Shown here: positions 34,401 to 47,200 of the stretch, piece after piece | Layout: each line of letters starts with the position of its first letter | How positions within the stretch are numbered: the stretch's first letter is position 1 | From: Bolinopsis microptera | Taxonomy: Eukaryota > Ctenophora > Tentaculata > Lobata > Bolinopsidae | Assembly: GCF_026151205.1 (NCBI RefSeq) | Contig: NC_087078.1 | Coordinates: 14,119,118 to 14,183,117, forward strand | Direction: 5' to 3' | Length of the DNA stretch: 64,000 nt | Position numbers and translations under genes: made by a program | Notes under the pieces: generated by a model | Told to the model about the DNA's origin: nothing | What the model saw: only the letters and a program-made list of their open reading frames with translations | Databases searched by the model: none

Positions 34401-36137
34401 CACAAATCAGGACTTCCTAAAGCAAGAAGTCACGTGGAGTTTCTACCAAAGTATCCAGAGGAGGATGGTGAGATCTGGCATAAAGCTTATATCCATAGCC
34501 GTGCGGGAAAATCAACTGGCAGTTACAAAAACTGTGTAAATATTCTACTTGATGGTGAGGAGAGCATCCAATGTGTGGATTGGTATGAGCTTGCTGTGAA
34601 TTGGAGAGATGACCTGTCACCAGAAACAGAAGAAGAGGTGTTGCTGTCCAGTGTGAGTATGTATGACCAAGCAGTTGTAGATGCCAAGCTAGCAGAGCTT
34701 GAGAAGTTCAAAGTAAACAAGGTTTACGTGGAAGTTGATGCAAACGAACAGTCCAATGTTGGTGTTCGTTGGGTAATTACAAAGAAAGCAGAAGGTTCTG
34801 TTAAAGCTCGTTTAGTGGCACTTGGTTATCAAGAAAATTGTAGCAACATACGAAAGGACTCCCCAACATGTAACAGGGACTCTATAAGACTGCTCCTTAC
34901 AATAGTTGCAACAGAAAGTTGGAAGTTGCAACACATCGATGTTCAGGCTGCCTTCTTGCAAGGCAAGAAGATTTCAAGAGATGTCTTCATTATTCCTCCG
35001 AAGGAAGCTGAAACGAGGAAAATCTGGAAACTGAACAAATGTATTTACGGGTTAGTAGACGGACCTAGAATGTGGTATGTTGAGCTTCGTGATACTCTAG
35101 TGAAGTTAAATGTTGTGGTATCGTCATATGATGAGTCATTCATGTTCTGGTATGATGAAGGAAAACTCGAGGGTATCATTGCTGTGCATGTTGACGATCT
35201 GATGTTCAGTGGAAGCAAGAAGTTTGAAAGGGAAGTTATTGGGGAACTGAAGAAGAAGTTTCGTCTAAGTACGGAGGTCGAAGTTAAATTTGCTTATACT
35301 GGTCTTGATGTAAAGCAAACACAATCTGGAATTCTGGTATCACAACTGGGGTATGCAGACCAGATTTCAAGAATAGAGATCGACCCCACCCGAGTGAATC
35401 GAATTACGCTCCCAATCAACGAGAAAGAAAAGCAACAACTGAGAACTCTGTGCGGACAGTTGTTGTGGGTATCAACACAGACACGGCCAGATGTAGCTTA
35501 TGCTACATGTTTTGCTAGTAATTCTGTGACTGAAGGGACCATCGCAGATTTGAAAATGGTAAACAAAACAGTAAGGTTCTTAGAAAAGAATCCTCTAACA
35601 CTCAGGTTTAAGAAACTACTGTTGCCTGAGTCAGTCTTAGTGGTTTTCTGTGATGCATCGTATGGAAACTTGAAGGATGGTAGCTCTCAGGGAGGCTTCA
35701 TAATTTTCCTTGTTTCACTTACAGGAAAATCTTGCCCCATTACATGGCAGAGTAGAAAAATCCGGAGAGTATGTAAAAGTACTTTAGCAGCGGAGAGTTG
35801 GGCAATGATCGAAGCAGTGGAAACATGTGAGTTGATCCAAGCTCAGCTGAGTGAGATCATGTTATCTGGAAAACTTGATGTCATTGTAATGACTGATTGC
35901 AAGTCTCTACATGATGCTATCCAAACCTCGAAAAATGTTGATGACAAGGGATTGAGGATACCAATAGCTTGCCTGAGACAGCGAGTGAACAATAGTGAAA
36001 TGACAGTTCGTTGGATTTCAACAAAGAAACAGCTTGCAGATTGTTTGACTAAAGCTGGAGCTCCAACTTCACTGCTACGGGAGGTATTGTCGTCAGGAGA
36101 ATTTGACAATGAACTGTTTAGAATTGTATTCCAATAA
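31483..36137 (+). CDS. Copia Gag-Pol polyprotein, interrupted in gag by a 278-bp insertion
   Basis: Gag begins at the first ATG after the primer site (31483) and runs 38 codons to the insertion. The frame resumes at 31887 and stays open to 36137. Landmarks in order: Gag zinc knuckle CYACGDKNHIARWC; aspartic protease VIDSGCTKTVVG; integrase HHCC (KIHKQFSHPP..CKICLMYKK) and DDE triad (VAIDLKN, MADNGGEFANEEF, SNGIVECHHKM); reverse transcriptase LQHIDVQAAFLQGK and AVHVDDLMFSG; RNase H VVFCDASYGN and AAESWAMIEA. Integrase before RT is diagnostic of Ty1/copia. The insertion brings a stop codon (CCG TAG) soon after its start, so this copy should not make full-length Gag. The downstream ORF of 1,405 codons from 31920 is intact. 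Confidence 0.93.
31597..31874 (+). mobile_element. Short retroposon with (TTA)n tail inserted in copia gag
   Basis: A 278-bp insert is flanked by the 12-bp repeat TGGCAAGAGTTC (31585-31596 and 31875-31886) and ends in ATTATTATTATTATT. It looks like a SINE or a 5'-truncated LINE 3' end with a trinucleotide tail, as in CR1/L2-like elements. It shows no clear similarity to the other inserts here. Confidence 0.85.
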
Positions 36138-36220
36138 TAAACATTGTATTCAAAGTTTTTAATATTGTGTGTGAAGGATTTTAATAATCTTAATAATTTG
36201 AAACTTAAAGAAGTTAAAAA

Positions 36221-36313
36221 AGTGAATATATTGGTATTTGTGATTTATATAATGTGCTCGTTTAAAAGAGTGAATATATTGGTATTTGTGATTTATATAA
36301 TGTGCTCGTTTAA
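36221..36313. repeat. 46-bp tandem duplication in copia 3' non-coding region
   Basis: Two almost identical copies of a unit beginning AGTGAATATATTGGTATTTG and ending GTGCTCGTTTAAAA lie between the polyprotein stop and the 3' LTR. Confidence 0.85.
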
Positions 36314-36455
36314 AACGATTTTCTATTACATGTTGTGCATGTATCCACAAAGAGGGAAGTTATATTTAGAAAGATTATAGTCTTTCTTGTGACACCTTTA
36401 TTTTATATTTAATATTTTAAATCTTTCAAAGCCTTTTTAAGAAAGAACGGGAGAT

Positions 36456-36620
36456 TGTGAATTGCTATATATTTGGTTTATATATTTATGATAGTCGATA
36501 TGATATATACTAATTGTGTTCTATTTCAGAATGTACCACAAACATGTTGTCTGTGGGGTTTGATAATTACTTGTAACAACTGGTGTGTTTCATTGCATAG
36601 TGATCCATTTAAAGTTAACA
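36456..36620 (+). repeat. 3' LTR of the copia element
   Basis: An intact 165-bp LTR, TG..CA, with the undisturbed target site of the PHD-RT insertion (GATAGTCGATATGATAT) at 36490. It is followed by the TSD AGTGC. Confidence 0.95.
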
Positions 36621-36625
36621 AGTGC

Positions 36626-37670
36626 GACAGAATATATACTAAGGCCTGCCAACAACTTGGTATGGTCAGAAGAAATGGCCATATTGTCATTGATCAGAAA
36701 CGTCGCCGGGCGCTTTACCTCTTCCTGGTTTGTAGCCAATTCGAAAATTGTTCCATAATCTGGCGCCCTTGTAATAAATCACTTAGTGATAAATTAGAAA
36801 GACTCCAAAAGAGAGCTATTAAATGGATTCTTTCTGAAGAGGGCCGCAGTTATCCACCTGAGCAATATGTCAAAAAGTGCAAGCTTGTCGACATTCTCCC
36901 TTTGTCTCAAAAGTTTGACTTGAATGATCTTATTTTTTCCACAAAGTTCTGAACAATTTAATTCCTGTATCTCTTTATATCAGGGCACTTCTCAACCAAG
37001 ACGTTGCCACCTCGACAGTCTGTCTATTGTGTCATCAATTTTACCTAAGTTAAGTCAGAATTCACACACCATATGTACCTCAAATAGCCCACTGGCAAAA
37101 TCATTTTTTCTACAGAACCCATATACTGGTATACTGTGGAATGGACTCCCTTTACAGGTAATACAGATTGTGTCTACTAGTCTTTTCAAAGCTGAGGTCA
37201 CTAAGCACCTATGGAAATGTTTATTGGATAGTGAAACAACAGTCTAGCCTAGTCTCTTTGCTCCCCATATTATTATTATTGTTGTTTTATTAATTTTTTT
37301 ATCTACCTTCCTATACTTTCAACATCATATCACACTTCACCCGCACACCTTCTCACACATTAATGACCATATCAGACCTGTATCTAATATATCTGGAATT
37401 TGACGTATTGAAATACCAATTTTGACTCTATATTCACAGTTATTCACCATGGATTTGTTTGTTATTAAATATTTTTTTCATAAATTTTTGGATTTAGATT
37501 AATTCGATGTAATGGGTCCAAGTTACTGCGGACATAGTTCACTATGTGTTTACCGTGTTTGGGTGCCCATCATATTTTACAGATGGGGGCGATATTTTGA
37601 ACAATTCTATTTTATATTCATCTATTGCTGTAAAATAAATGTTGTATTTATTATTATTATTATTAAAATT
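36626..37670 (+). mobile_element. LINE (CR1/L2/jockey-like), right piece
   Basis: Continues the frame of the left piece: CDRIYTKACQQLGMVRRNGH, then AIKWILSEEGRSY. After a frame change near 36950 comes the typical LINE C-terminus (GILWNGLPLQ, SLFKAEVTKHLW), with a stop at 37247. The non-coding tail runs to an ATT-rich microsatellite end at about 37648-37666, a tail style seen in CR1/L2-like elements. It was inactivated before or after the copia insertion. Confidence 0.8.
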
Positions 37671-37692
37671 TGAAAAGTATTTAATTTAAAAA

Positions 37693-37930
37693 AAAACATG
37701 ATCTACTCCATTATAGGGGCAGGGATGAGGTTGTATGAGACTTCTGATAGCCGAAACTCACGTTTGGTGTCCACCTTCTTTCCTCAGTACCCTTGTAGAG
37801 CAATAAGAGTTGTTCTCAACATTGCAAATCTTATCCTTGTTCTTACATGTCTTACTTCATCACAGTACCTCTCCTTCCTTTTTCTTGCAAACTGCTTACA
37901 CTCTTTAGACATTCCTCCAGATGTGATTTA
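37693..37930 (-). mobile_element. C-terminal fragment of a PHD-RT family retrotransposon
   Basis: On the minus strand the translation reads TSGGMSKECKQFARKR, then RTRIRFAMLRTTLIALQGY. After a stop it gives YNLIPAPI, matching the end of the 28070-31219 protein (TSGGMGPLCTVF, RTRFRFDLLRSTLIALRG, FNLIPQK). Its 3' end on the coding strand is again followed by a T-run (A9 on the + strand at about 37688). Confidence 0.75.
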
Positions 37931-38261
37931 TATTTAAAGTCACTAATTATACTATTGATAATAGTTAATAGTTATATAAATAGTACTATGTTTACAGTAT
38001 GCACTGAAGGGGTATCCTAGGAAGTTTTTTGAACTTTTAACAGGTACCCCTCCTCATTTAACCCTCAATTAAGTTTCCTATCATTCGGTTGAGTCGACCG
38101 AAGAGATCGCATAGATCATAGAAGGCGTGGCGGATGCTTTAACCACAAACATGGCTATAAAAATGCTTTTTATTATTGAATCCTCTTATTGAATCCTCGT
38201 GTTATATTGAGTTTAATTTAGTTGCATTTAAAAGGGTTGCATTTAGTCTTTACTGATACTA

Positions 38262-41200
38262 ATGTTGCATCGGGCTGGCCACACTGCCCGTTCCCTCCTG
38301 TCAACTGTAACATCTGCTGCACTCTCAACAGACTACCCTACTCTTCATCAACACAGTATCGAGTCCAGGTACTTTTGTCCACCAATTAATTAACTTTATT
38401 ATAATTGTATTGTCATATAAACCTGTCAAGAATCATCTTGTCGTGATGGATTTAACTCCTCTTATGAACCTGCTTGTTAAAAAACCTGTAGAAAAATGCA
38501 CATAAATAAGAAAAAGGGCCAGGTATTGTATATATTATATTCGCCAGAAACATCAACCCATCTCTCTGACAAGTTTATTCCAAACAAGTTCCAGAACATG
38601 TAGCCAAACTATGCGGGTCCCCCGACACAAACTTGACATTTCTAAACACAATTTTGTCGTCAAAGGTACGACTATATAATGGAACAGTTTGGTTGATAAA
38701 ATATTCGACAAATGCACTCCTAATGAAAACAATGTCATGGTCCCTGGCTCTAGTAAATTTTCCGACCTTTCCTCCCCCATTTCAATTATCAAGAGCCGTA
38801 TCAAAAAGCTTTTGCTTGAAACCCAGCAATTGACAACGTGAAATTGAGTGGCTTCCCCTAAATAGCTGGGGCATTGAACCAGCTTAGTTGATCCCATCCC
38901 TTGCATACAATTAATTACAAAAGCGCTAATTATACCTGTTTCAAAAGCATCCTGTCTGGAAGTTCCCTGACTGCCGTGTGAATCTTTGGATCTATTTTTG
39001 GATCTATTTTTATATTTATATGATTTTTATATACCTATATATTCATCGCATAATTTCCATGTCCGCCTGAACAAAGCTGGCACCATCAAATCTTACCTCT
39101 AGAAACCCCAGAACTCATCAAGCCTAGTCTGAACTCAAAACTAGTTGACCAGCTACGTACAGTTTCCTGGACAACTGGAACCTTTTGGGCCATGCACAAG
39201 CCAATAGCATGTATGGTCCTGCAGTGGGGTCTCCTTGTCCTTGGATCTGTGTTTTGATCCGTCTTTTCTTAAAATTTTCCATTTGTGTCACTTAGACTCA
39301 CCTATTAAATGTTAATCGACACCACTGGTCCTAGTTAGATTTAGCCATGGCACAACTACTCAAACGTAACAGTTAAATAGGTGTGACATACTATTATATT
39401 CTTATAATTATATCATATATGAATTGATTGCACTGCTAATAAATAAAATACTTTGTTTTACTAAATACTGTGTTTTACTAACAGTCTTCAACCTGTCATT
39501 TAAATCTAGTGTTTTTAAAGTTTATGATCTGTAGAGTTTGTTCAACATCATTTTAAAAGTGACTCAGTTTATTGGAGTTATGATTTGTTTCTTTTGTGCT
39601 CGGACTGCAGTATAAATTTGGTACATGTTTACTGTTTTTTGGCTTCCTTTAAATGCAAAATGTTTCAGTGATGAGTTTTGGAACCAAATAGCAACAGAAA
39701 GGATACACTGGAGAGAGCCGTACCAGACAATCTCGGACTGCAATTTCAAAGCAGGAAAAGTGAACTGGTTTACAGGCGGTAAACTCAATGTGTCAGGTAA
39801 TATAAAGAATTTTTAAATATTAAAGCAATACAACCATAGTTTATATTATGACAAAAGCTCATATTTATGACTAGGGGATCAGCAACCATCCCCATTCTCC
39901 ACTCAAACTCATGATGAAAAACATTCAGAAAACCTGTTGGACAGACATCTAGTGGAACACAGTGACAAGGCAGCTATACTATGGGAGCGCGACGAGCCAG
40001 GGCAACATGAGATAGTCACATACAAGTAAGTTATAACTTCAATTGGTAACGTACAATTAAGTTATAAATTCAATTGGTAACGTACAAGTAAGTCAGAGTT
40101 ATAAAAGACAGAACTTCTCTTTACCATGTTTCATGTGGGAAACGAAAAGTGAACAGAACAGATAAAACCAGGTATAGAGCGGTTCACATGATACCAATCC
40201 CAGTATCTAATCCCACCCACATTATTAGAATTTGAAACTACGCAATTCCTCAGAGCACTCCATGAGATGACATGCCGTATTGCGAATGTGCTAAATTCTC
40301 ACGGGGTTTCAAAAGGAGATAGAGTGGGTGTTTACCTCCCTATGTGCCCTACTGCTGCTGCTGTCATGTTAGCTTGTGCTAGAATAGGTAATGTTACGAT
40401 GATTTGTTTAGTTACACTGAAACATATTGAAAGGATGTTAGGAGTTATTCAAAGTATTTTTTGAAAGTTTCTTTTCATTCTATCCATTGAATTATCATCT
40501 TTTCAGCAATGTTTGAACAGTGCTTTGCTGCAGCTGTCCTTACTGTCCTATTACAGTCAGCTCCTTTATGTTTTTTATTGAAATTTAACTAAAACTTTTA
40601 ATAGCTTAAAAGTTATTCAAAATATGACCGTCTTTGATTTACTGCAGTTATTTTTTCTTCCCCCATAACTTTGAGTCGTTGGTTACAAGAAACGCTCTGA
40701 CATGGTTAGTCCCTAGCACTTGTGTCAGTTGCTATCCATATGAGCGCGGTAAACGAGCACAATATTTCATTTAAGGAACCATTCTCAAATCTTGGGGGGG
40801 ACTGGGGAGGGGAGCTGACCATGTGCCCATATTTGGGCATAGGCACCAAATTTGAAAGCTTTTGCCCAAAATTCGATCAAATTTCAATATTTTTGAATGA
40901 GACTAACTTTATGTGAAAGATATAGCTCAATATCTGTTGAATAATGGATACTAAGTAAAAAGACCTCCATGAACAAAACTGCACATATAATAATATCTCG
41001 GTTCAGGATACTAGCCAAAATGACTTCATTAAAATCGAAATAACTCCATCAGTTTTCAAATTTTTGCATAAAATTTTCGGAATCGCTTAAGAATTGCATT
41101 TCAAGCTTATTGTGGGCAGCGACATAATTAACAAAAATAATAATAGATTAGTCTAACTTTGATTTGATTTAGTTTCTAGTGATATATATTTAATGTCGCT

Positions 41201-44200
41201 AATTATACTATTGATACAAACATGGCTCTAAAAATGGAGCTATACCAGGAGCTATACATAACGTTGTATTTGCTGGGTTTAGTGCAGAGGCTCTTGGTAA
41301 ACGTCTCGAACAATCTGAAGCTAAAGTAGCATTCACTGCTGACAGGGTTCGTTCTTTCTTGTAATAATATTATAATATTATACTGTACTTACCATTAACG
41401 TATTCCATGGTAATGTCAATGCATTACATTGTATCACCATTCATCATGATACGATGTCACTCATGTACCATTACCCAGGCTATACGAGGTGGTAAACTGA
41501 TTCCTCTGAAGAGTATTATGGACGAGGCAGTGAAGATGGCCCCCTCTGTCCAGAAAGTATTTGTTATGGACAGAACTGGAGCTGTAGAGCTCACTTCAAG
41601 CAAGGATGTGTCTCTTGAGAGTGTAATTAGTTTTACTTATTTACTTTTCATTACTTTTACTTATTCTCAGAGAAAAGTTTCTTTATGCTGATAAACTTTT
41701 TTTTAAACTAATAAAGCCAACAATTTATAATGAACAATTTATCATCAGCTATGATTATCACTTTATTCGCAGCTGGAATTCATTATATTTATTCCAGGAA
41801 ATGGCTGGTGCCTCGTCAGAGTGTGCTCCAGTAGTATTAGACTCTGAAGACCCTCTGTTCATGTTATACACCTCTGGAAGCACTGGAGCTCCCAAAGGTA
41901 CAACACTCATCACTAACTCAAATTATTTACTAACAACCTCATTGTCACAGTATCCCCGAGCATGAGAATGAACACGAGAGCGTGCTGACTTAAAGATTAT
42001 GCTTTCCTTTTGCTTTGGAGACAGATCTGATAGCGATGATAGTGTCCAATACAATGATACAGCGACACCTCTAATCACAGTACCTCTTAATTATAGTGCC
42101 TCTTTTTTTAGAGAGTCTTTTTACCATACCCCGCCTAACGCCATCTACCAAGTGTAGAATGTAGGTAACAACTTGTAAGTAATACATCCTAATAAAAGGT
42201 ACTGGTCAGGTTTAGTTCACACTCAGGCGGGCTATCTAACGTACGCTGGTTACACCCACCAGCAAATATTTGACTACAAGCCAGATGACGTGTACGCCTG
42301 TGTAGCGGATGTGGGGTGGATTACCGGTCACTCGTACGTGGTGTACGGTCCTCTCAGTAACACTGCTACCACTGTTATGTTCGAGAGTACGCCTAATTAC
42401 CCCGACCCTGGTTTGTATTCTCTTTTCTAACATAATTCGCTTTTAAGTTGAGCGATTTGGTGGCGAAAATGATTAGAATTGATCGATGCAAAAAGTTGGG
42501 GTGCACTGACCTTGTAACAATGGTTCAGGTCGTTACTGGGAGACGGTTGAAAGGCTGAAAATAAACCAGTTTTACGGAGCCCCCACAGCTGTGAGACTAC
42601 TCATGAAGAGCAGTGATAGTTATGTGACCAAATACGACAGGTAATCTCTTAGTTATGATGTAGATAATTATGTGAATAATTACTATATAATTTTAATTCT
42701 AATTGTGTTTTGATACTTTAGTTTGGAATAGTTGAAAAGAAGTATTGTTGTTAAATATAATGTATCGGTGTTTAGTTTTGACTATCCAGCCGTTATGCTG
42801 ACTGCTGTGTGAGAAAAATGTGATTAAGGGGGCCGGGGGGTCTGCATCAAAATTCTATCGAAATTGATTTTATAGTTGTTCCTGATAGAGGGGAGTGATA
42901 TCTATCAGCTGCTCTTAGGTCCCATGGACAAATATTGTTCCTAGCCGAAATTATCGCCGGTCGTTTTTTTATGATTTTTTGAAGTCCAAATTTTCAAAAT
43001 CGAATAAAGCCTTTCCCAAAATTCTGTCTGGCTCATCTCTTTTAAATGATCTCTAGAACATACGATTAAAATACGATTAAAAATCGCTCACACGAAACAA
43101 TTACACATAAGCGCTGACCTTTGACCGGCGATAATATTGGCTACCTTACGAGACATATTTAAATGGGACGAAAGTCGGTAGTTTTTCGAAAAAAACACCA
43201 TATTTTCGGACTATAAATAAATATGATTCATCAAACAATTAATGAACACTATTATTCGATCATGAATTGCCTTAAAAATTATAAGTTAAGTTGAGGCTAA
43301 TTTTCAAAGGCTACGGAGAAATTGTTTACAAGATGAAAGTTGAAACAGCCGCTCAGAGAAGATCTTTGTATTTTATTTTCTCAAATATTGGGTTTCATTT
43401 TTGTAAAATAAGGTGATGAATAAAATCCCCAAATATCAAGATTTAATTTAGGGTACGAAATGAGGCGGTTTTCGAAAAAAATTCCCATATTTTCGTTCCC
43501 AATTTATCATTTAGGTCACCGGAACTATGTCTAACATAAATATGTCTCGTAAGGTAGGAACAATATTTTTCCACATGGGACCAAAAGCCGCTGCGCTGAT
43601 AGATATCACTCCCATCTATCAGAAACATCTTAAGAGGCCCCCCCCCCCCGGCCCTCTTAAGATCGGAATGTTGTGTAATTTAATAGCATTGTATACATTA
43701 TTACATTACACAACGTTATATAATATCTATTTATAAATTATATATATTTTATTATCAGGTCATCGCTGAGAACGCTAGGAACAGTTGGTGAGCCTATAAA
43801 TCCTAAAGCTTGGCAGTGGTATTTTGACGTTGTGGGAGAGGGGCGATGTCCCGTAGTGGATACTTGGTGGCAAACTGAAACAGGTCGAATATTTGTTAGG
43901 TTAAATAGATACTTGATCTTTTCAGATTGATCCTTTCAAACCTGGCCTAGACCCCAATAACCTCACTAACTTGAACTAACTGTCAGGAGGTATAATGATA
44001 GCTCCCAGACCTGGCCTAGACCCCAATAACCTCACTAACTTGAACTAACTGTCAGGTGGTATAATGATAGCTCCCAGACCTGGCCTAGACCCCAATAACC
44101 TCACTAACTTGAACTAACTGTCAGGTGGTATAATGATAGCTCCCAGACCTGGCCTAGACCCCAATAACCTCACTAACTTGAACTAACTGTCAGGTGGTAT

Positions 44201-47200
44201 AATGATAGCTCCCAGACCTGGCCTAGACCCCAATAACCTCACTAACTTGAACTAACTGTCAGGTGGTATAATGATAGCTCCCAGACCTGGCCTAGACCCC
44301 AATAACCTCACTAACTTGAACTAACTGTCAGGTGGTATAATGATAGCTCCCAGACCTGGCCTAGACCCCAATAACCTCACTAACTTGAACTAACTAGAAC
44401 TGTCAGGTGGTATAATGATAGCTCCCAGACCTGGCCTAGACCCCAATAACCTCACTAACTTGAACTAACTGTCAGGTGGTATAATGATAGCTCCCAGACC
44501 TGGCCTAGACCCCAATAACCTCACTAACTTGAACTAACTGTCAGGTGGTATAATGATAGCTCCCAGACCTGGCCTAGACCCCAATAACCTCACTAACTTG
44601 AACTAACTGTCAGGTGGTATAATGATAGCTCCCCGACCTGGCCTAGACCCCAATAACCTTACTAACTTGAACTAACTGTCAGGTGGTATAATGATAGCTC
44701 CCAGACCTAGACCCCAATAACCTCACTAACTTGAACTAACTGTCAGGTGGTATAATAATAGCTCCCAGACCTGGCCTAGACCCCAATAACCTCACTAACT
44801 TGAACTAACTGTCAGGTGGTATAATGATAGCTCCCAGACCTGGCCTAGACCCCAATAACCTCACTAACTTGAACTAACTGTCAGGTGGTATAATGATAGC
44901 TCCCAGACCTGGCCTAGACCCCAATAACCTCACTAACTTGAACTAACTGTCAGGTGGTATAATGATAGCTCCCAGACCTGGCCTAGACCCCAATAACCTC
45001 ACTAACTTGAACTAACTGTCAGGTGGTATAATGATAGCTCCCAGACCTGGCCTAGACCCCAATAACCTCACTAACTTGAACTAACTGTCAGGTGGTATAA
45101 TGATAGCTCCCAGACCTGGCCTAGACCCCAATAACCTCACTAACTTGAAGCCTGGAGCCGCTATGAGACCTTTTTACGGAGTGGATATTGCTCTCATGAG
45201 CCCTGACACCAAGGTTAGACGGGCTGCAGAAAAGCTCCTCTTCAAAAATCTTCCAAAATTTTCCGTTTATCAAAAGCTTTCTTTGGGTATGGAACTTTGA
45301 TTACCTCAATCGTGTCTTGTGCCATCGTCAGTGACCTTTCTAGATAGTCATTCAAGAAAAAGAGTATATCAAAAAAAATTCCGCAGACAAGAATTGAAGG
45401 GAACGATGTGGCAGGGCACCTGTGCATAGCACAGCCGACACCAGGGCTTGCGCGCACTGTGTACGGAGACCACGAGCGCTACATTAAAACTTACTTCGCT
45501 GACTACCCAGGCTACTACTTCTCAGGTAAATTATCTTTAAAATTACACAATACATAGTAATTGCGGCCTAAATAAACACCTTCACACCATTTGCAAATCA
45601 AACACCAGTGCTTGTCCTATGTGCGGGGACGGAGAGGAAACTGTCTCACACTTCCTTGGACAGTGTCCGGCTATTGCCCAAATTAGAGGTCAATATTTCC
45701 AGGACTACTACCTCTCTGTCAATGACATATTCGACAACCAACACATCACCACAATTGTCAATTTCACAAACCGCACCAAACGCTTAATTGTGCCGGAAGA
45801 GCTGGATCAGACCGGGGTGACTTAAAGTATTATCTCATATGCTGTCTCGTCTCGTTTTACTTTTCCAAACCCAGCTGGCATTTAAGCGTATCATTTTGAC
45901 TCATATAACATCCTACACCACCCTCCACCAATCACTCTGATCTCACCGGCAACCTTCCCCAAGGTTGCCACACCCCAGAGGTAGGCAGAGCATCTCAATG
46001 CTATCCTCTCGTGGGCTATCATGGCCCAGCCTCTCTAAAAAAAAAAAAAAAAAAAATACATAGTAATATCGATATAATGGTAACCAGTTCAACAGACGGT
46101 GGTTGTCCACATGAACGTTAATTCGTGCTCCAATACCGCCATCCCTCAGGTGACGGCGGGTACAGGGACGAGGATGGTCACATCTGGTTGACGGGCAGGG
46201 TAGATGACGTAATGAACGTGAGTGGACACAGGCTAGGCACAGCTGAGGTGGAAGGAGTTCTTGTGGATCACGTGGCAGTGGCAGAGAGTGCTGTGGTGCC
46301 GAGACCACATGAGATTAAGGGAGAGGGTTTGTTTTTTAATCACGGATCTTTTGTTGAGTGTGCACTTCAAAGTGCACAATTTTTGACTATAGGGACTTTG
46401 AAATGGTTCTAAAGGAGAAAATATCTGAATTACCAAATACACACACTTGATAGCACGAGTAACATCTTCAGTCTGCATTTGAATTCTCTTATAACATTAA
46501 GTTTGGTTCCTACTTTTGCCTCGAATTTAAAACTTTCTCACGTTCTAAATTTCGTGAAAACTCCTTCAAATTCAATCAAATAAGCCGTATAAAGAACTCT
46601 TATCTTCATAAATATTTGTTGCCAGAGAGTAAACTTAAGATGAACCAGATTGATAAGTAGTAATTCTTTCGCTGGGACGCTTTCTTTGGAAATATTCAGT
46701 CAAATTATTAAATTCCTGTCCATGACATTTCGTTTTCAATCTTTGAAAATTGTCTTATCTTTCGTTCATCCTGACATCTCGTTTAGGAAAGTAAGGAATA
46801 AAGAAATATCAGTTCTATTAAAATAATTATCAATTTTATACTTTCATCTTCGATTCGGTGACTTTTTTAAGGAGATAATAAGGGGAATGGCTGCACCACA
46901 CAGTATTAATGAGTTGTAAATTTCAGGGATATTTGCATATGTCATTCTGAAAGAAAGTGTGGACATTGATCACGACGTTCTGAAGAAGGAAATGTCTGAT
47001 ATGATTTCAACGAGGATCGGAAAATTTGCTAAACCTGAAGCAATTGTGGTAGGCAGCAAAATTATCTTAGTTGTATCAATTGCTTACATAATGAAGCGTA
47101 TATTTGACATGCTAACACTTCTTTTATCTTTCAAAACATACTTCCAGATCTGTCCTAATCTACCGAAAACAAGAAGTGGGAAGATAATGAGAAGGATTCT

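Larger units (their letters stand above)
27817..36620 (+). mobile_element. Ty1/copia LTR retrotransposon, full length, carrying two later insertions
   Basis: It is bounded by 165-bp LTRs that begin TGTGAATTGC and end AAAGTTAACA, and flanked by the 5-bp TSD AGTGC (27812-27816 and 36621-36625). After the 5' LTR comes AGTGGTAGCAGAGAAGG, similar to the initiator-Met tRNA primer site used by many copia elements. A purine tract (AAGAAAGAACGGGAGA) precedes the 3' LTR. It entered a LINE and was itself hit by a PHD-RT retrotransposon (27861-31329, in the 5' LTR) and a 278-bp retroposon (31597-31874, in gag). By eye the LTRs look identical once the insertion is ignored, which implies a young element. 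Confidence 0.93.

Noticed and set aside
39564-39816. Short ORFs on both strands around 39.6-39.8 kb
   Set aside because: The + ORF overlaps acetyl-CoA synthetase exon 2 with intron read-through. The - ORF is its antisense shadow.
43948-45147. CRISPR-like direct repeats
   Set aside because: Units are contiguous without unique spacers and the genome is eukaryotic. The repeat matches the neighbouring exon.
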